Positions 1 to 13,042 are shown, counted from the first letter of the stretch. The stretch: 64,000 nt of DNA from Adiantum capillus-veneris (GCA_014529385.2 CM043950.1:69682935-69746934); one strand, 5' to 3'. Notes: generated by a model from the letters alone, not told the origin. Numbers and translations are program-made.

Positions 1-1228
1 ATTGAGACAGCTGTAAGATTTGGATCAATTCATCACAAACCATCAAAACAAGTCTCCATAATGACCTCTCCATGTCCATGAGTGATCATGCTAATCAGCA
101 CCACCTAAAAATTAAAACATGAATTTAGACCCTAGGAAAAACGCATAGTTTAGAAATTGATATCTTCTTTTGATCGATCTTATCATGCATTATGCATACA
201 TATGTATTTGGTTGAGTTTTTGAAAATGTGCACCAGGCATAATATAGGCTTCTGCAACTTGTTTGTTGTGCCATGTGAATTTCTCTTTCCCTGAAGATTA
301 GAGTTCTTTCTTCAAGGTTAGGTCTGGCTTCCAACCTTGCTTTTATTGAACTACAAATATGCACTTAGAGAACTCGCTTGTTTCTGTTAAGGTAACATGT
401 AGGCACTCTTTATTCCAAAATTCTACCAAAAGAGCCCTAGGAAAGCTTCTAGCCCATCTATTCAAGTGACATGTTGATTTCACTACATCTTCTCTTTTAA
501 TGGCTACACACACACAAATCAATGACCAAGTTCTTGATCATGTAAAAATACATATAAAATGGTTCCCTCATTGAAAATGTGCATCATTGTCTCATCCTTT
601 AAAAGGACCCTTTGATTTCTTTAAGATTCCTAAATTGATGTTTTAAACTCAAGGCTTGTTTTTGGTACTATATCTATAAATTGTGCATCCATATGATCTC
701 GTTCTTCATTAGCATTGTAGCTTTGCATTGGTCCAAGTAAGTTGTCATTCACTATTGTAGATTGCAAGATAAAATTTGTCCATCGAATGGAACTCTAGAG
801 TGGACCCTCGAGGGATGTAGTATCCATTATAGGAAAGTGTAGGACCACATCCTTCACTAGTATAGATACATTTTTTGGGCCTATCTTTATACCACCACAA
901 GGGGAGTCTTTGTTGGCTCTACACACACAACCAACACCAACAATTTCATTGTCAAATATCATGTGGACTTTCTTCTAGAATCAAAGTCAATGATACTAAT
1001 GACAAAGATGAGATTGTTAAATGCATAATCATAGAGAAATTCTCAAAAGCACTAATGAAAGGAGGCTGGAAAAGGCAAAGCTTAAAACCATAGTATCCAT
1101 ATTACAATGGACTATAGGTTGAAAAAATGGTGGACCTTGAGAATAATGAATCCATGATACTAGAGATGATAGATTGGAGATGGAATGGAAGCTTGTTTCC
1201 ATGCACTTTTTCTACATCTGTTTCATTG
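1..1228. other. Intergenic sequence, no gene recognised
   Basis: The sequence is AT-rich with only short chance open frames. I see no protein-like composition, domain motif, RNA gene or transposon terminus. It leads into the degenerate minisatellite that starts near 1229. Confidence 0.6.
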
Positions 1229-2290
1229 TAGCTTAACTTGGGCAAGTGGTTTACCTTGCATCAATTCTCCATGTTTAGGTTGGGCAAGTGGTGTACCTTG
1301 CATCAGTTCTCCATGTTTAGCTTAGGCAAGTGGTGAACCTTGCATCTTTCTATGTTTCATTGGAGCTTAGCTTAGGACTTGGATTATCTCTAGGCTTCAA
1401 TGGAGCTAGATTGTGCATGTGAAGGCTATTGTGGATCTTGAAACCTACAGCTTTATATGCTACATTGATTTTTGTTTCTCTCTGAAGTGAAGGTTGGACA
1501 TTGTATTCATTCCCAATACCTAGCTTGGACAAGTTGTGGACATTACATCTCTCCAAGAGGATATAAAGTAATAGAAATAAGATAATTTGTGGAATTTATA
1601 ACTATAATATCCATATTTTGATGAAGTATAGGTTGGACAAATGGTGGATCTTGAGACCAAACAATTGATGGTACTAGAGATGATAGTTGATGATAGATTG
1701 GAAATACAATGGAGCACTATGTCCATGTTGTAATTTTATTTGTGTCTCAATGTAGCTTAGCTTTGACAAATGGTGGGCTTTGTACCACCCATCCTACAAC
1801 TTATCATAAGTTGGACACACGGTGGATCTTTATTAAATTCTATATGCCTAGCTTAGACTATGGGGCCATGTGGCTCTATATATTTAGACTGTGGACATTG
1901 GAACTAAACCATCCAAGGTACCATTTGTCCAACCTCCACTCAAGGCTCATCGCTTGTCCAATGTAACCTCATTGGAGATGTTCCACCACTTCTCCAAGCT
2001 AGGTTCCATTGAACCATAAAGAGAATTGTATAAAATTGGCTATGGAAATTTTTGTTGTGAGGTCCATGAGTTGTTCAACCTTTCAACGTTACACATTATG
2101 CAGGAATCTTGGACACGTCATGAATCTTGAGCATAGTATGGGCAGTTCTAAGGTCTCCAATGAGGTTTGATTGGCCTTGAGTGGAGGTTGGATGGACAAG
2201 TAGTGGACCTTGATTCAATATTTTGAGGTCTCAAATTCGGAGAATGTTATAGAAGGGGTGGACTTGAGCCTAGCTTGGATAAGTGATTGA
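1229..2290. repeat. Degenerate minisatellite (GGCAAGTGGT core)
   Basis: The core GGCAAGTGGT followed by a variant of ACCTTGCATC occurs at 1241, 1283 and 1325, an exact 42-bp spacing. Looser variants (GGACAAGTGGTGGACCTTG and similar) continue at irregular distances to about 2360. The tract appears to be an old tandem array that has spread and decayed. No coding potential is visible in it. Confidence 0.6.
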
Positions 2291-2304
2291 CTTTGTACCA
2301 ATAT

Positions 2305-2785
2305 CCTTATGCCTCAATAGAGTTTAACATGGACAAGTGGTGGACCTCTTGCCAAGCATTACTTGAACAAGTGGTGGGATTTGTTTCAATTTTTTCATGC
2401 TTCAATTGAGCTTAGCCACATTGGGCCTTTTTCCAATCTCTTAAGAGTTCCAATAATCAAAATGACTTCCTTGGGTGTAGTTTTTCCTGATGATTTTATT
2501 TTCCCAATATGTGTATAGTGGATGCTAGAAAATGATTTTTGAATCATTCATGAACGTGTGGAAATATGAAAAATTGTCCTTATGCCTCCGTAGAGTTTAA
2601 TATGGACAAGTAATGGACCTCTTGCCAAGTGTTACTTGAATAAGTGGTGGGCTTTGTTTCAATTTTGTCATGCTTCAATTGAGATTAGCCGCATTGGGCC
2701 TTTTTCCAATCTCTCTAAACTTCCAATAATCAAAATGACCGTCCTTGGATGTTGTTTTTCATAATCATTTTATTTTTCCAATATG
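2305..2785 (+). repeat. Direct duplication of about 208 bp, period 273 bp
   Basis: The block 2305-2512 (from CCTTATGCCTC to TTCCCAATATG) is repeated at 2578-2785 in the same orientation with scattered substitutions. About 65 bp of unrelated sequence separates the copies. Both contain the GGACAAGT-type minisatellite core. Confidence 0.8.
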
Positions 2786-2996
2786 GAAACATCAAAACAT
2801 AGACCAGGTAGGGGAAGCTCTTGCTTGCACAAAGAGAAACAACATCACATGCAAAATAGCATCATACACAAGATGACAGAGGCATACACAAAGGTGACAT
2901 CATACTTAGGAAGAGAGAATTGCACATAGGACATTGTCATTGCGGAAAGCAGCATCTCTCCCTGTGTAAATCCACAATGTTCGACAAGGTGCAGTT

Positions 2997-3107
<111 letters not shown>

Positions 3108-3206
3108 ATGAATTTTATGTCTCTATGTTTGGCTCTCTAAGAAACCAAAATGGTTCTCTGTCTCTACGTCTCCTTCTTTCACATACACATATATGGATGC
3201 CCTTTT

Positions 3207-3208
<2 letters not shown>

Positions 3209-3246
<38 letters not shown>
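3209..3246. repeat. (AC)n microsatellite
   Basis: An uninterrupted AC run of about 38 bp, in a region without recognisable genes. Confidence 0.97.
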
Positions 3247-3249
<3 letters not shown>

Positions 3250-3787
3250 TGGTCACTATACTTGGCTCTGATTGTTTCATCCCCGAGACACACACACTAT
3301 TTCATATTACCTCTGGTAAACTTGGACTCACTTGCTAGAAAAAAAATTACCTGGCCTAACTTGGTGGCCTGCTTGGATATAATTGCACATAATGTTTGAG
3401 TAGATGGATGGCCTAGCTCTCCTTTGGTTTTGTGGGTAAACGACTTGTATAGATATTGGCTCTATCCTCAATAGGATAACATGGCAAATGATGATTTTAT
3501 TGTCCTGTGGTAATTACGTGGAAGTTTCTTCGTGATTTGGTCTCAATGGGAGAATTTGACTCTTTTAGGGCATGATGGATTTGATGAGTATGCGGCTTTA
3601 TATCATAACCTTGGGAAGGTTTGTGCTACTAGAGGGCTACTTTGTAAAGTCTTCACCTGATACCTCCCCCTTTGAGGTTATCTGCTGGGGGGTTATACTA
3701 TTGAGCTTTCCTCAAGGTTGAGCTATACCTATTGGGGTTGATGGTTGTCTGGTGGATGATTTGTGGACCGATTTGTGGACCTCCTAT

Positions 3788-3789
<2 letters not shown>

Positions 3790-3825
<36 letters not shown>
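3790..3825. repeat. (AC)n microsatellite
   Basis: An uninterrupted AC run of about 36 bp, just upstream of the dispersed repeat that begins near 3866. Confidence 0.97.
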
Positions 3826-3826
<1 letters not shown>

Positions 3827-3865
3827 CAATCGCTTATTTTTATGGTTTACTAGCAGAAGATTTTT

Positions 3866-4110
3866 CTCAATAATTCACCCTTTAATTGATAATTCACTCT
3901 TATGCCTTTATAAGCAGTATCACTTCACTCCTGGATTGATACCCACTTAAGCTGTAAATTAAAAAGAGAGAGCAAGCCCTAAACCACTCTGTTCTCGTGG
4001 GCTGGACCTCTCCCCTATACTTTCTCTGCCTAATTGAATGCAATGTTAGTGGTGGGATTCTTCCTCTTACCCATTTTATTCTCCATTGTGTGTGACCTCC
4101 CCTGTAAGGT
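3866..4110 (+). repeat. Dispersed repeat, copy 1 (partner at about 7956)
   Basis: About 245 bp, from the AATAATTCACCC region to TGTGTGTGACCTCCC, match 7956-8205 in the same orientation with moderate divergence. Shared landmarks are TGCCTTTATAAGCA, GCAAGCCCTAAACCACTCT and GCCTAATTGAATGC. No gene is visible. It could be part of an LTR or untranslated leader, because copy 2 lies directly before the Ty3/gypsy relic. Confidence 0.7.
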
Positions 4111-5642
4111 CTCTGACCCCGATCAAAAGAGCACCATTGTACCATGAAATGAACATAATAAGATACTATTTTTAGCAGTTTTCCAAATTCTGTCAGTGCC
4201 ATGATGTTTAGAATGTTTTAAAGCTTCGAAATGTGAATTAAAATAATTTTTGTAAAAAATTTCCAAAAATAGAAAGTTTTTGGTCACCCGACCCGTCTAG
4301 TTTTGATCATCTCGAAAAACTGCACCCGTACCCCAAATTTGAAAAAAAAAATGCATTTTCGAACCCCGAGGGCTGCTAAATATGGTAGGTACTCGGTCCA
4401 GTACGTCTTAGTTCGAGCTCCGTATAGCAATTTACGGCGTCAAAATCCGACCCGTATGACCCGTTTTAGCCTAAAACCAATTTTTCATAAAATTGTCCGG
4501 GGAGGCACCGGGGGCTCGGGGCTGTGTGGGAACAGGTTCCAGGCCACTCCAGACCAGCTTTAGCAGCTAGGGGGCACCCTCTTGCCTTGTGGGAGTCTTT
4601 GGGAAGTTTCCAAGCTTGCAACTAAGTGTGAGAACCAGTTAACTAAACCAACTGGACACTTGGTGGGTAGGCAACTAAACTTGCCATGCAAGGACTGAGT
4701 GCTCACTCAGATGCTTATAGCAGCACAAATCGATTTTCAGCCTGTAGGAGCCTATTTAAAGGCCTACTCACACACACACACACACACACACACATACATG
4801 CTCACACACACACCCAGTACACACATACACACACCTACACACACCTTGGGGAGGTGCTGCCGGTACACACATCCTTTGAAGGAGGGAGGTGCTGTCGAAT
4901 TCTCGCCTCAAGAAGCTCGTTTAGATCAGAGAATTGAGAAGATTATCAGCCCTTAATCACGGTTTAATTAATGCCATCTATAAATTCTTTTCATTACCAT
5001 CTAAATTCCTCGTCTATTATGCTTATTCCTAGTCATAATTCTCTATAATTACTCTCTAATTTCTCCTTAACCATATTCTATTTTGCAATCATCATCCCAT
5101 AGCTGAATTATCAGCCATTCATCACTCTTGATTAATGATTAGTGCATGATTATTAGAATTTCCCTCTCTAGGTAGCATAGTAATTAATCGGTAAGCTTGT
5201 AATTGTGTAGATTGATGAGAATCATTCGTTCTATCACTCATTAATATTGTAGCTGAATTAGATTCATTTCTCTTATGCATTAAGATATAATTAAGGGAAG
5301 ATTAATATGTCATTAAGTCTCTAAGAGGGGGTTTTTCTCACACCTATGCATGCGGTGATTCTGTTCCCTCTAATTGCTAGGAAAGAGATTAATCGTGCTT
5401 AATTCATCTCTCTGGTAATCCATTAGTGAAGTCCTATTATTCCTAATCATGTAAGCCGAGTAATTATCCTTAGAGCCGGTTCCCATAGGATTATGTGTCA
5501 TCCATAATGATTGCTATATGAAAAATCTAGACCTCTCATATAGGAGGGATTAGTTAATGTTGCTAATCTATCTATTGGGTTGTTATGACTCTTGCGAACC
5601 TTAGCTTTTTCTCCAAGCTAATTATTTAAATTAGTGAGTAAA
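4111..5642. other. Intergenic; contains a (CA)n-rich tract at 4768-4845
   Basis: This stretch has no recognisable coding sequence. Around 4280-4560 it is more GC-rich with repeated ACCCGT motifs. From 4768 to 4845 lies an interrupted CA microsatellite, followed by an AT-rich stretch up to the small open frame at 5643. Confidence 0.6.
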
Positions 5643-5783
5643 ATGGCTCCGGTTAAGAGAACTCGCTTCGGTGGTGCCCATGACCGCGAGGCAGGAACAA
5701 GCAATGTCAATGGAAAGGGAAAAGCTCCCATGGAGGAACAAATATCGGCCATCTCACGGGCCATCGACGAAGAAATGGAAGAG
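5643..5783 (+). CDS. Possible short first exon, unknown product
   Basis: An ATG opens a 47-codon frame (beginning MAPVKRTRFGG, ending AIDEEMEE) that stops exactly at a good donor, GAG|GTAGGT. The peptide is basic then acidic and looks protein-like, unlike its surroundings. No downstream exon could be linked to it. It may be the leader of a degraded retrotransposon gag or a host exon. I cannot identify it, and it may be spurious. Confidence 0.25.
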
Positions 5784-6077
5784 GTAGGTCATAATTTCAT
5801 TCAAGCTGTTTAATTTAACATTGCACATGTTTAGTTAGGAATGAACATATCCCCAAACATGTTGGAGAAATCCGACGGAAACCTCGGCATTGAATTCATT
5901 GTATATTAAGTCTAAGGTAGGAAAGAAATGATTGATGGATATACTGTTTGCAATAGGAAAGAATGTCTACTAGGGAAAATTTAGCTCGACATGTTCATTT
6001 TATTTCCAATGTTGAATGAGTCCTTACCCCCCTACTGATCACAGGGGGCAGAGTTCCTCGTTAAGGACTCTTGAATC

Positions 6078-6189
6078 CACGACTTGCTTTCTATGCGGTG
6101 GATACCCACGACTTGCTTTCTATGCGGTGGGAACCACGTCTTGCTTTCTATGCGGTGGGAGTGTCCATGACGTGCTTTCTATGCGGTGG
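6078..6189 (+). repeat. Minisatellite, four units of about 29 bp
   Basis: The unit core CACGACTTGCTTTCTATGCG followed by GTGG begins at 6078, 6107, 6135 and 6166 (spacings 29, 28 and 31). The units are nearly identical while the linkers vary in sequence and length. No conserved frame runs through them. Confidence 0.9.
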
Positions 6190-7955
6190 ACATACCTAGT
6201 TGTATGGACAGCTAGGCGAAAACGGGAGGAGTGAACTCTCGCTGGAGGGGGGATGTTGTACCTTCAGAACATTGGAATTTTAATGAATAAGTTTGAGTAT
6301 AATTTTTACTAGAATACTGTCTTGGTGTTGTTTGCAATACTGGTTGAAGGGTTGTCTTAACGAACAATGTGCTTCGGATTTAAAACAAGGAATGTTTATG
6401 TTGAACAACCTTTGTGGTAGTAATTAGGTCACACAAGGAAGTGTGAGTGTGGGGGTGGAAAGTGGAGGCTTGGCTCAGGCTGCCAATGCCTACGAGATGG
6501 GTGGTCCCGATTGGTCGGGAACTCTCTGTCCCCATTGTGCTTACTTCGATATTAGTAATACTCATTGCCCCTAGAGCGGTGAAATCTCGAGGGTACGTGC
6601 CTCTGAAACATGGGAAAAAAGGCGCTCGGGGTTTCTCTCCTCTTGGAAGGTGGGTCTTAGGATCGCTAGATAGTTTAAGTACGCTTCCCCTGCGAGGTGG
6701 AGCTAGATCTCCTTGCTAGTAGGGTCGAACTCGACTCACCTATGATGAGAGATCGTCCGCTAGTCGAACCCTGAACCATTTTGTTTGCTTCCGCAATAGA
6801 TCTAGTGGCCACCAGGTTCACCATCAGATCCGCCGTCCTGGTATGGCGGGGTGGGGACCTCACATCCCCCTAGGCGATTAATCACCCCCATCACTTTTGC
6901 TGGGCGTGGAATTTATTCTGGCGTGCTTCTTAATGTGGGTTTCTAGCAACTATAGCGCTCCCCACTCTGCAAATCTATCATTTTTTCCCCTCTCTCTCTC
7001 TCTTCCCCTAGCCCATGTGTTGGCATTGCTCACTTGATCCTTCTCTTTGCCGCTCCCCTATAGCTTTGTCTGGGCTGGCCTATTGCTCTATAGTTCTTCT
7101 ATGTGTTGTAGCATTCGTGGCCTCAAATTTCCTCCAAATTCTTGGCTGAAGGCTTTGATATTTTTGGATGTGGTAGATGTCAATGGGCTCTACCTACACC
7201 TATTTAAATAAAGTGAGGGTGGATTTTCCCCTCACTTAGCCTTAAATCACCATATTGTTCTTTCATTTTGTGAGAAAGGGTCGTGTGATTGCTTGTTGTC
7301 ATACTTACTACTACATGGATCTTATTGAGAAGGATGAAGCTTCAAAGGTTGGTGCCAAACCACCTGTATTGGTTTTTTCTGGTTTAAACAAATTACTTGG
7401 TGATTTTATCGATCAGCCCTTGATGATTTACTGCAGTGTTAAGGTCTTCTTATTGTTATAAGGTTTTCCTAATGTTGCATGAGGAGCTTGGCATAAATTA
7501 GTTTTAGCTCCCTATGATTTGCCTCTATTTTGTGTCTATATATCATTGTTGTTGACAATACGTTGCGGCATCATTTAGGAGTGTAGTAGCACTTAAAATT
7601 GTCATTTGGCTTTATTATATTATGGTGTAGTGTTGATATTGATTCTGGTTGCCCAAATTAATCTATGGTTTGCCTATATTAATCAATTTCTATGGTGAAA
7701 AAACAAAAAACAAAAACAATGGATGGGTTAAAACTACATAGGGATGGGGGGATGGGTTAAAACCACATAGGGATGCTGCATGGTTGAGTTGGTACTTATT
7801 GGGACTACCTAGCTAACTTCTCGAGTTAAAATGATGAATTTTCTATGGGTGGAGCAGATCTGAATGAATGTGGTTTAAAATTGGGAAAGTGCTGTTGGTT
7901 TCTATTACTACTGGCTATTGGGAGTCGTTGTACTGCTATATTTCAAGTTAGCAGG
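6190..7955. other. Intergenic; no gene recognised
   Basis: Short frames occur but none resembles a known protein. A 29-bp tandem doublet (GGATGGGTTAAAAC core) starts at 7721 and 7750. A GATTAATCACCCCCATCACT block near 6875 recurs near 8208 beside the Ty3/gypsy relic, so parts of this stretch are probably decayed LTR or leader sequence. At about 6240, a purine run followed by TGTTG resembles a polypurine tract and LTR start, but no matching partner was found. Confidence 0.5.
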
Positions 7956-8205
7956 AGATTTTCCCCAATAATTCATTTACCCTCTAATTGATAATTCACC
8001 CTCATGCCTTTATAAGCAATATCACTTTACCTCTGGATTATACCCTCGTAAGCTGTAAATAAAAAAAGAGAACAAGCCCTAAACCACTCTCTTCCCATGG
8101 GTTGGACCTATTCCCTATGCTTTCTCCGCCTAATTGAATGCTATGTTAGTGGTGGGGCTCTTCTCTTAATCATTTTCTTTCCCCTTGTGTGTGACCTCCC
8201 TATAG
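7956..8205 (+). repeat. Dispersed repeat, copy 2
   Basis: Matches the block at 3866-4110 in direct orientation (see that entry). It ends a few dozen bases before the first gag-like coding traces of the Ty3/gypsy relic, which suggests it belongs to that element's LTR or leader. Confidence 0.7.
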
Positions 8206-10064
8206 GTGATTAATCACCCCCATCACTTTTGCTTGGCGTGGTCCTGCGGTAGGACCACTTGTGGTAGCTCCTGTTAATGCCATGGAGGACATGCTTAAGC
8301 GTATGAATGACATGATGAAAGCGTGCAAAGGATTCCTATGAGAGGGCCAGGATAGGGTCCACCTCAAGGACAATCTATGGGACAACACAGGCCATTGAAA
8401 TGGAATGCCATCGAAGAGAAATGGACAAACCACAAAACAAACGAGTGCTATTATAATCCCAAATATGATGAAAATGTCCAGTATGTGCCAATGAGACAAC
8501 AGGGACAACCCAATTATAGATATCCACCAAACATGGCACAAGTTTAGAAACCACCTATGGTGATAAAGAGTCCACAACCCATATTAAGCCAGCAACTGCC
8601 ACTACCAGGAAACAATGATGTACCAGTCAAGTATATGTTGCCTGAAGAGCAAGTGGATGAGCAAGCTCTAGTACCAATCACGCTGTATAATAAGCGATGG
8701 TGGGAATAGAGGATGAGTGGTACGCTCAATCAACACCTGTTACATTACCAATGCCTAAACTAAGAACTCAAAATTGCCACAACTGCGTGGTGAAAAACCA
8801 CTGGAAAAATGATTCATCCTGAACCAAATAAGAGCATAAAACAATTAGAGGCATTTTGCACAGGGTGCGATCACAAAGCGGACATTTTCCAGAAGATATT
8901 GTCCTAAGAATCCAACGCACAAAGGAAAGGTAGCCATAAACATAGTTCAAGTCTTGCCAAGTAGCTCATCAGAAGGGGAACCCACAGTTCCAATTTGGGT
9001 AGTTACTAGAGCACAAGCTAGAGCTAATTGGGAGAAAAGTGAAAAGTGTGAGTCGGTTAGTAACCTTCAAAAGACTCCAAAAACGAGCAATGCAAATGAT
9101 ATAATCTTAGAAGAAAAAATCAATGGAGAGAGGTTGAAGAGAGAGTGCAAAAGAAGGTAGAGGAAATGACGCAGACATTGTCAACGGACTTTACAAAATT
9201 GCAACCAAGATTGGCAGGATCTGTACTTGTGGACAAAACATATGAACCAATCAAAGTAGCCTTGGAAGATTTCCAAGCGGAATTGAAGGTGGGCCAGAAA
9301 TTAGAACCAAGTGGAAAAATTACACAGCACACCTGACATGGAAGCCGTTAAACTTGAAGCTTACAAAAATTTGGTGCAGATCATGCAATCTATGCTGAAG
9401 AAACAGAAACCTCAGTTGGAAATTATAGGAATACCATCTAAAATTGAAACCAGATTGAACAAAGGGAAAACGCAAAATGGTGAAGAGTTGAGAAAAATTC
9501 TAGCAGACACTGATGTGTCTAAACTAATAGTTCCAGATAGTGAGGAAGGGCTAGATGGAATTCCTTTAGTTAGCAAAGATTGGCCAAACCACCTCTCGGA
9601 ACGAGTTAGGGATGCGAAAGATGGGAACCTAACTCTGAAATTAGTTCCTATTGAAGAAGTGTAGCTAGATCAACCACCCATGAAACTAAATGAACAATCT
9701 CTGTATGGAGATTGGGGAACCAAGCTGTCAAGCTTATCAAAAGCTCGAACATTGTAGATGCTACCTTCATATCTGGGTGAAAATGAAGAAAAATCATTGG
9801 TGTGTAAAAAGATAAAATTAAATAGACCAAAGCAAACTTTGGACGTGGTAATTTTCAGTCAATTATGTCGACTTCTATTCAATGCACAATCACATTTGGT
9901 GAGTTGCTCAAGATACAACCACATCTATGGAAGGATGTGCAAGTTACGAGGGGAAAGATGGGCTTAAAGGGGGTAACTCAAGAACACTTGGAGAAATTAC
10001 AGAATGAGGAGACACGGGCTAAAATTATCAAATCCGTGCCCATGAACAAAGTTGGGGATTACTG

Positions 10065-10640
10065 TGAGGGAAACGAAGGAAGCATGACCCTTCTAGTACA
10101 ATACAATGATGTAACGACTATGGCTATTTTGGACGGTGGGCATGAATTTTCATAGCAACAAAATCTATCTGGGAAGCTTGGAAAAATCTAGCAATTAGAC
10201 AAACACGCATGAAACTACAACTCGCAGACGAGTATATTGATTGGAAAACCAATGGGCTTATTGAAAAATGTGACAGTCAGCTCCTGTGGATTTGACGAAA
10301 GCTATCTGGGAAGCTTGGAAAAATCTAGCAATTAGACAAACACGCATGAAACTACAATTGGCAGACGAGTATATTGATTGAAAAGCCAATGGGCTTATTG
10401 AAAAATGTGATAGTCAGCTCTTGTGGAATTGACTAGCAACACACTTTTGCCATTGTATATTTTGGGAAAAACCTCAACTATGAAATCATACTGGGAAGAC
10501 CTTTCATGAGACAAATACAATTGATCCAGGACTAGGGAAACGATTATCTTTACCTAAAACAATTTGGATCAATAACGCAAGTAATTCTGGAGGATCATTC
10601 TTACAAGGACATCTTTAGAACACCAATCCAAGAGTTGGAT
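10065..10640 (+). pseudogene. Retropepsin-like region of the Ty3/gypsy relic
   Basis: The frame ending at 10155 carries AILDGG, where an active retropepsin would have Asp-Ser/Thr-Gly, so the second active-site residue is changed. Downstream, at about 10470-10520, a stretch reading EIILGRPFMRQ in broken frames matches the conserved ILGRP end of gypsy retropepsins. Between the two lies a 137-bp tandem duplication, listed separately, which disrupts the domain. Several stops interrupt the reading. It is non-functional. Confidence 0.65.
10165..10438 (+). repeat. 137-bp tandem duplication inside the gypsy protease region
   Basis: The unit 10165-10301 (starting CTATCTGGGAAGCTTGG) is repeated at 10302-10438 with only a few substitutions. 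It is much younger than the element around it, judged by how similar the copies are. Confidence 0.93.
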
Positions 10641-11705
10641 CCAAAAACCTTAGAAAAAACTAAACTGCCATCATGGATACGGAAAGACACTCAAATTTAG
10701 ATGTGTGGAACTTTTGAGAGTGGTAATTTACAAGGGGAAGATTGCATATCAGAACAAGAGGTAAACGACGTAGAATACGTAATTGAACCATTTCTTGAGC
10801 ACCTATTTGAACCTTTTGAGTGGACTCAAGTTTTGGCTACTATGGATGTATGCGTTAACAAACCCACACCTCCATAGTTTTGTGATGATGAAGGATACAA
10901 CATAGTTCATATCCAAGTGGAGACTATTGAACTGATCGAGGAGCAACACGATTTCTTTGATCATTATTATGATTCCAAGGATGAGTAGGAGGAGAAGACA
11001 CTCACAATGGAGGAAATGGATTCTAAAAAAGAACATGTAAAGGTGAAACTTCTACTCAGCGAAGGAGAGGAAAAGTTTTTTGAGTTTTCAAATCAGCATC
11101 GTAGATGCCAACAAAGGTCACAAAAAATAGAAAAATAACATGAAGAGAAAGCAGTTGAAACCAGTGATGGAAAACAAAACTCAATTCTTAGCGATGATGG
11201 ATGCATTGGATTGTATCAAAGACAAAATAACACGAAGATATTCAGCCATGAAAAACACTGATCGATGTACCAAAACAAAACCAAATTTGAGCAAACCTAA
11301 GAAAACTAAAGGAAAAGAAAAAGAGTCTCCAATGTCTAAAATTGAGCACAAAGTAAAGTATAAGGATTTGAAACGGACCTTGAAAGAGGTTTGAACAACC
11401 AAAATGGAGTCAGACAATGACAAACCAATAGCAATCAGTGTTCCTTCTCACTACAAAAAAATATACTTTGCAACAACAACGAATCATTGTAGAGCAACCA
11501 TTGTGATAGCAAAAGAACCAGGAAAAACCTATGAGGGACCTGAAAACACCAAACAAATTGACCTAGCAAAGCTAGAAGAGGACTCAAAGCCAGCATACAT
11601 AGCCACAGATCTGTCCTCAAAAGTATAAGGATGTTCTTGCTTGGTCCTATAAAGATCTCAAGGGAGTGGATCCTGAAATATGTTCACATACTATCCCTAT
11701 GAGAG

Positions 11706-12553
11706 ATGATGCTAAGCCGAGCAGACAATGACCTTACACCTACAATGAGACCTTTGCTAAGAAAATCAACAAAGAGATCAAGAAGCCGCAAGGAAGCAAC
11801 AATCATCTATGAAATAGAACACACTAATTGGGTATCACCTATTGTGGTAGTGTCAAAAAAGAATGGCAAACTCAAAGTGTGTATGAACCTCAAGAAGGTG
11901 AACGCAGCTACCATACGAGATAACTATCCTCTTCCTATCATAGATCATGTTCTAGAATGAGTAGCTGGAAAAGAGGCTTATAGCTTCTTGGATGGATCCT
12001 CTGGTTACAACCACCTATCCATAGATCCCAAAGATCAACATAAAATGGATTTTGCCACAGAATGGGACATTTTTTCTTACACGGTCATGCCTTTTGAACT
12101 GACCAATGCACCATCAGCATTCTAGTGGCTAATGAGCCATGCTTTTAAGTAATATCTGTCGAATTTCCTAGAAGTTTACATGGATGATCTTTGCGTGCAT
12201 TCTGCAAAAAGAGAGAGCCATTTTGAACACTTATAGTGTGTGTTTGCCGTGTATATAGGATTTGCTTAAATTCGAAGAAATGTGTATTTATGGTTAGACA
12301 AGGAAAAATTCTTGGACATATTGTGTCAAAAAAGATATTTTACAGACATAAAAAAAGTAGCAATAATTGTTGAGATGTCAAGACCAACAAATGTCAAGGA
12401 AGTTTAGGCATTTATGGGGCATTATGGCTATTACCATAGATTCATCTACATGTATGCAGTCACTGCAAAACCCATTTATGGCCTTATCACTCATTTTTAA
12501 TGGACAAAAGAATGTGGAGAATCATTCCAAAAGCTCAAACAAATTGGCCGATA
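11706..12553 (+). pseudogene. Ty3/gypsy reverse transcriptase fragment
   Basis: The frame at 11706-11960 carries VVVSKKNGKLKVCMNLKKVN and DNYPLPIIDHVLE, typical of the gypsy RT fingers. After a stop the same frame continues with SFLDGSSGYN and then EVYMDDLCVHS, the [YF]xDD catalytic motif. From about 12370 come PTNVKEV and AFMGHYGYYHRFI of the RT thumb and RNase H connection. At least four stops lie in frame. It is a typical Ty3/gypsy RT in content, degraded beyond function. Confidence 0.85.
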
Positions 12554-12559
12554 GCCGGA

Positions 12560-12905
12560 AGTCTATGGCCGATGATGGCTAATTTTTAGGCGGACTTGTC
12601 CACCCAAGCGTGACTACACATGGACACATGGGGGAGTTCTACTAGAATTTGTCTACACAAGGGCGGCTACACATGCATAGAGACTCCTTTTTTACCTATA
12701 AAAAGAGGCCTCTTCTACACACAAAATGCATTGTGGTCGTAGAGATGAAGTGTGTGTGAGGTGGTATAAGAGAGTGAAGCAAGGTGGAAGTTCCATAAAG
12801 GGTTGCTAATCCCATTGTAACCTACTTCTATTTTGAATTGCAAAGCCATTGAGTGGCTACTTTCTCGTGGATGTAGCTCACACTTAGGTGAACGATGTAT
12901 CTCAT

Positions 12906-12972
<67 letters not shown>

Positions 12973-13042
12973 TGTGAAAATTGTCTCCCTCCATCAAATA
13001 AACCACTCTAATCTCTATTTATCTACTCCTTTATTCCTAACA
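12560..13042 (+). repeat. LTR-like block with TATA box and a (TC)n tract
   Basis: A TATA-like CCTATAAAAAGAGG lies near 12698. It is followed by a transcribed-looking region with GTGGATGTAGCTCACACTTA, a phrase I associate with the R/U5 part of plant copia LTRs, a long TC run (12907-12968) and an end reading CCTAACA. It may be a solo LTR next to the gypsy relic. Exact borders and a target-site duplication were not established. Confidence 0.45.
12907..12968. repeat. (CT)n microsatellite
   Basis: An uninterrupted CT run of about 62 bp lying within the LTR-like block. Confidence 0.98.

Larger units (their letters stand above)
8240..12553 (+). mobile_element. Ty3/gypsy-type retrotransposon relic
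   Basis: This is a decayed element in the order gag-like, protease, reverse transcriptase. Gag-like traces start with a Met-rich segment near 8278 (NAMEDMLKRMNDMM). Further lysine- and glutamate-rich pieces lie at 9311-9664 and 9865-10155. Protease and RT traces follow and have their own entries. The frame is broken many times by stops (often TAG) and shifts, and no intact enzyme remains. Coding traces end in the RT thumb or RNase H border near 12553; integrase and a 3' LTR were not found. The Pro-RT arrangement without an upstream integrase, and the RT sequence, favour gypsy over copia. Confidence 0.8.

Noticed and set aside
6240-6910. Purine tract plus TGTTG at about 6253 as the 3' LTR start of an element
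   Set aside because: No matching second LTR or coding end was found next to it, so it was left as a remark in the intergenic entry.
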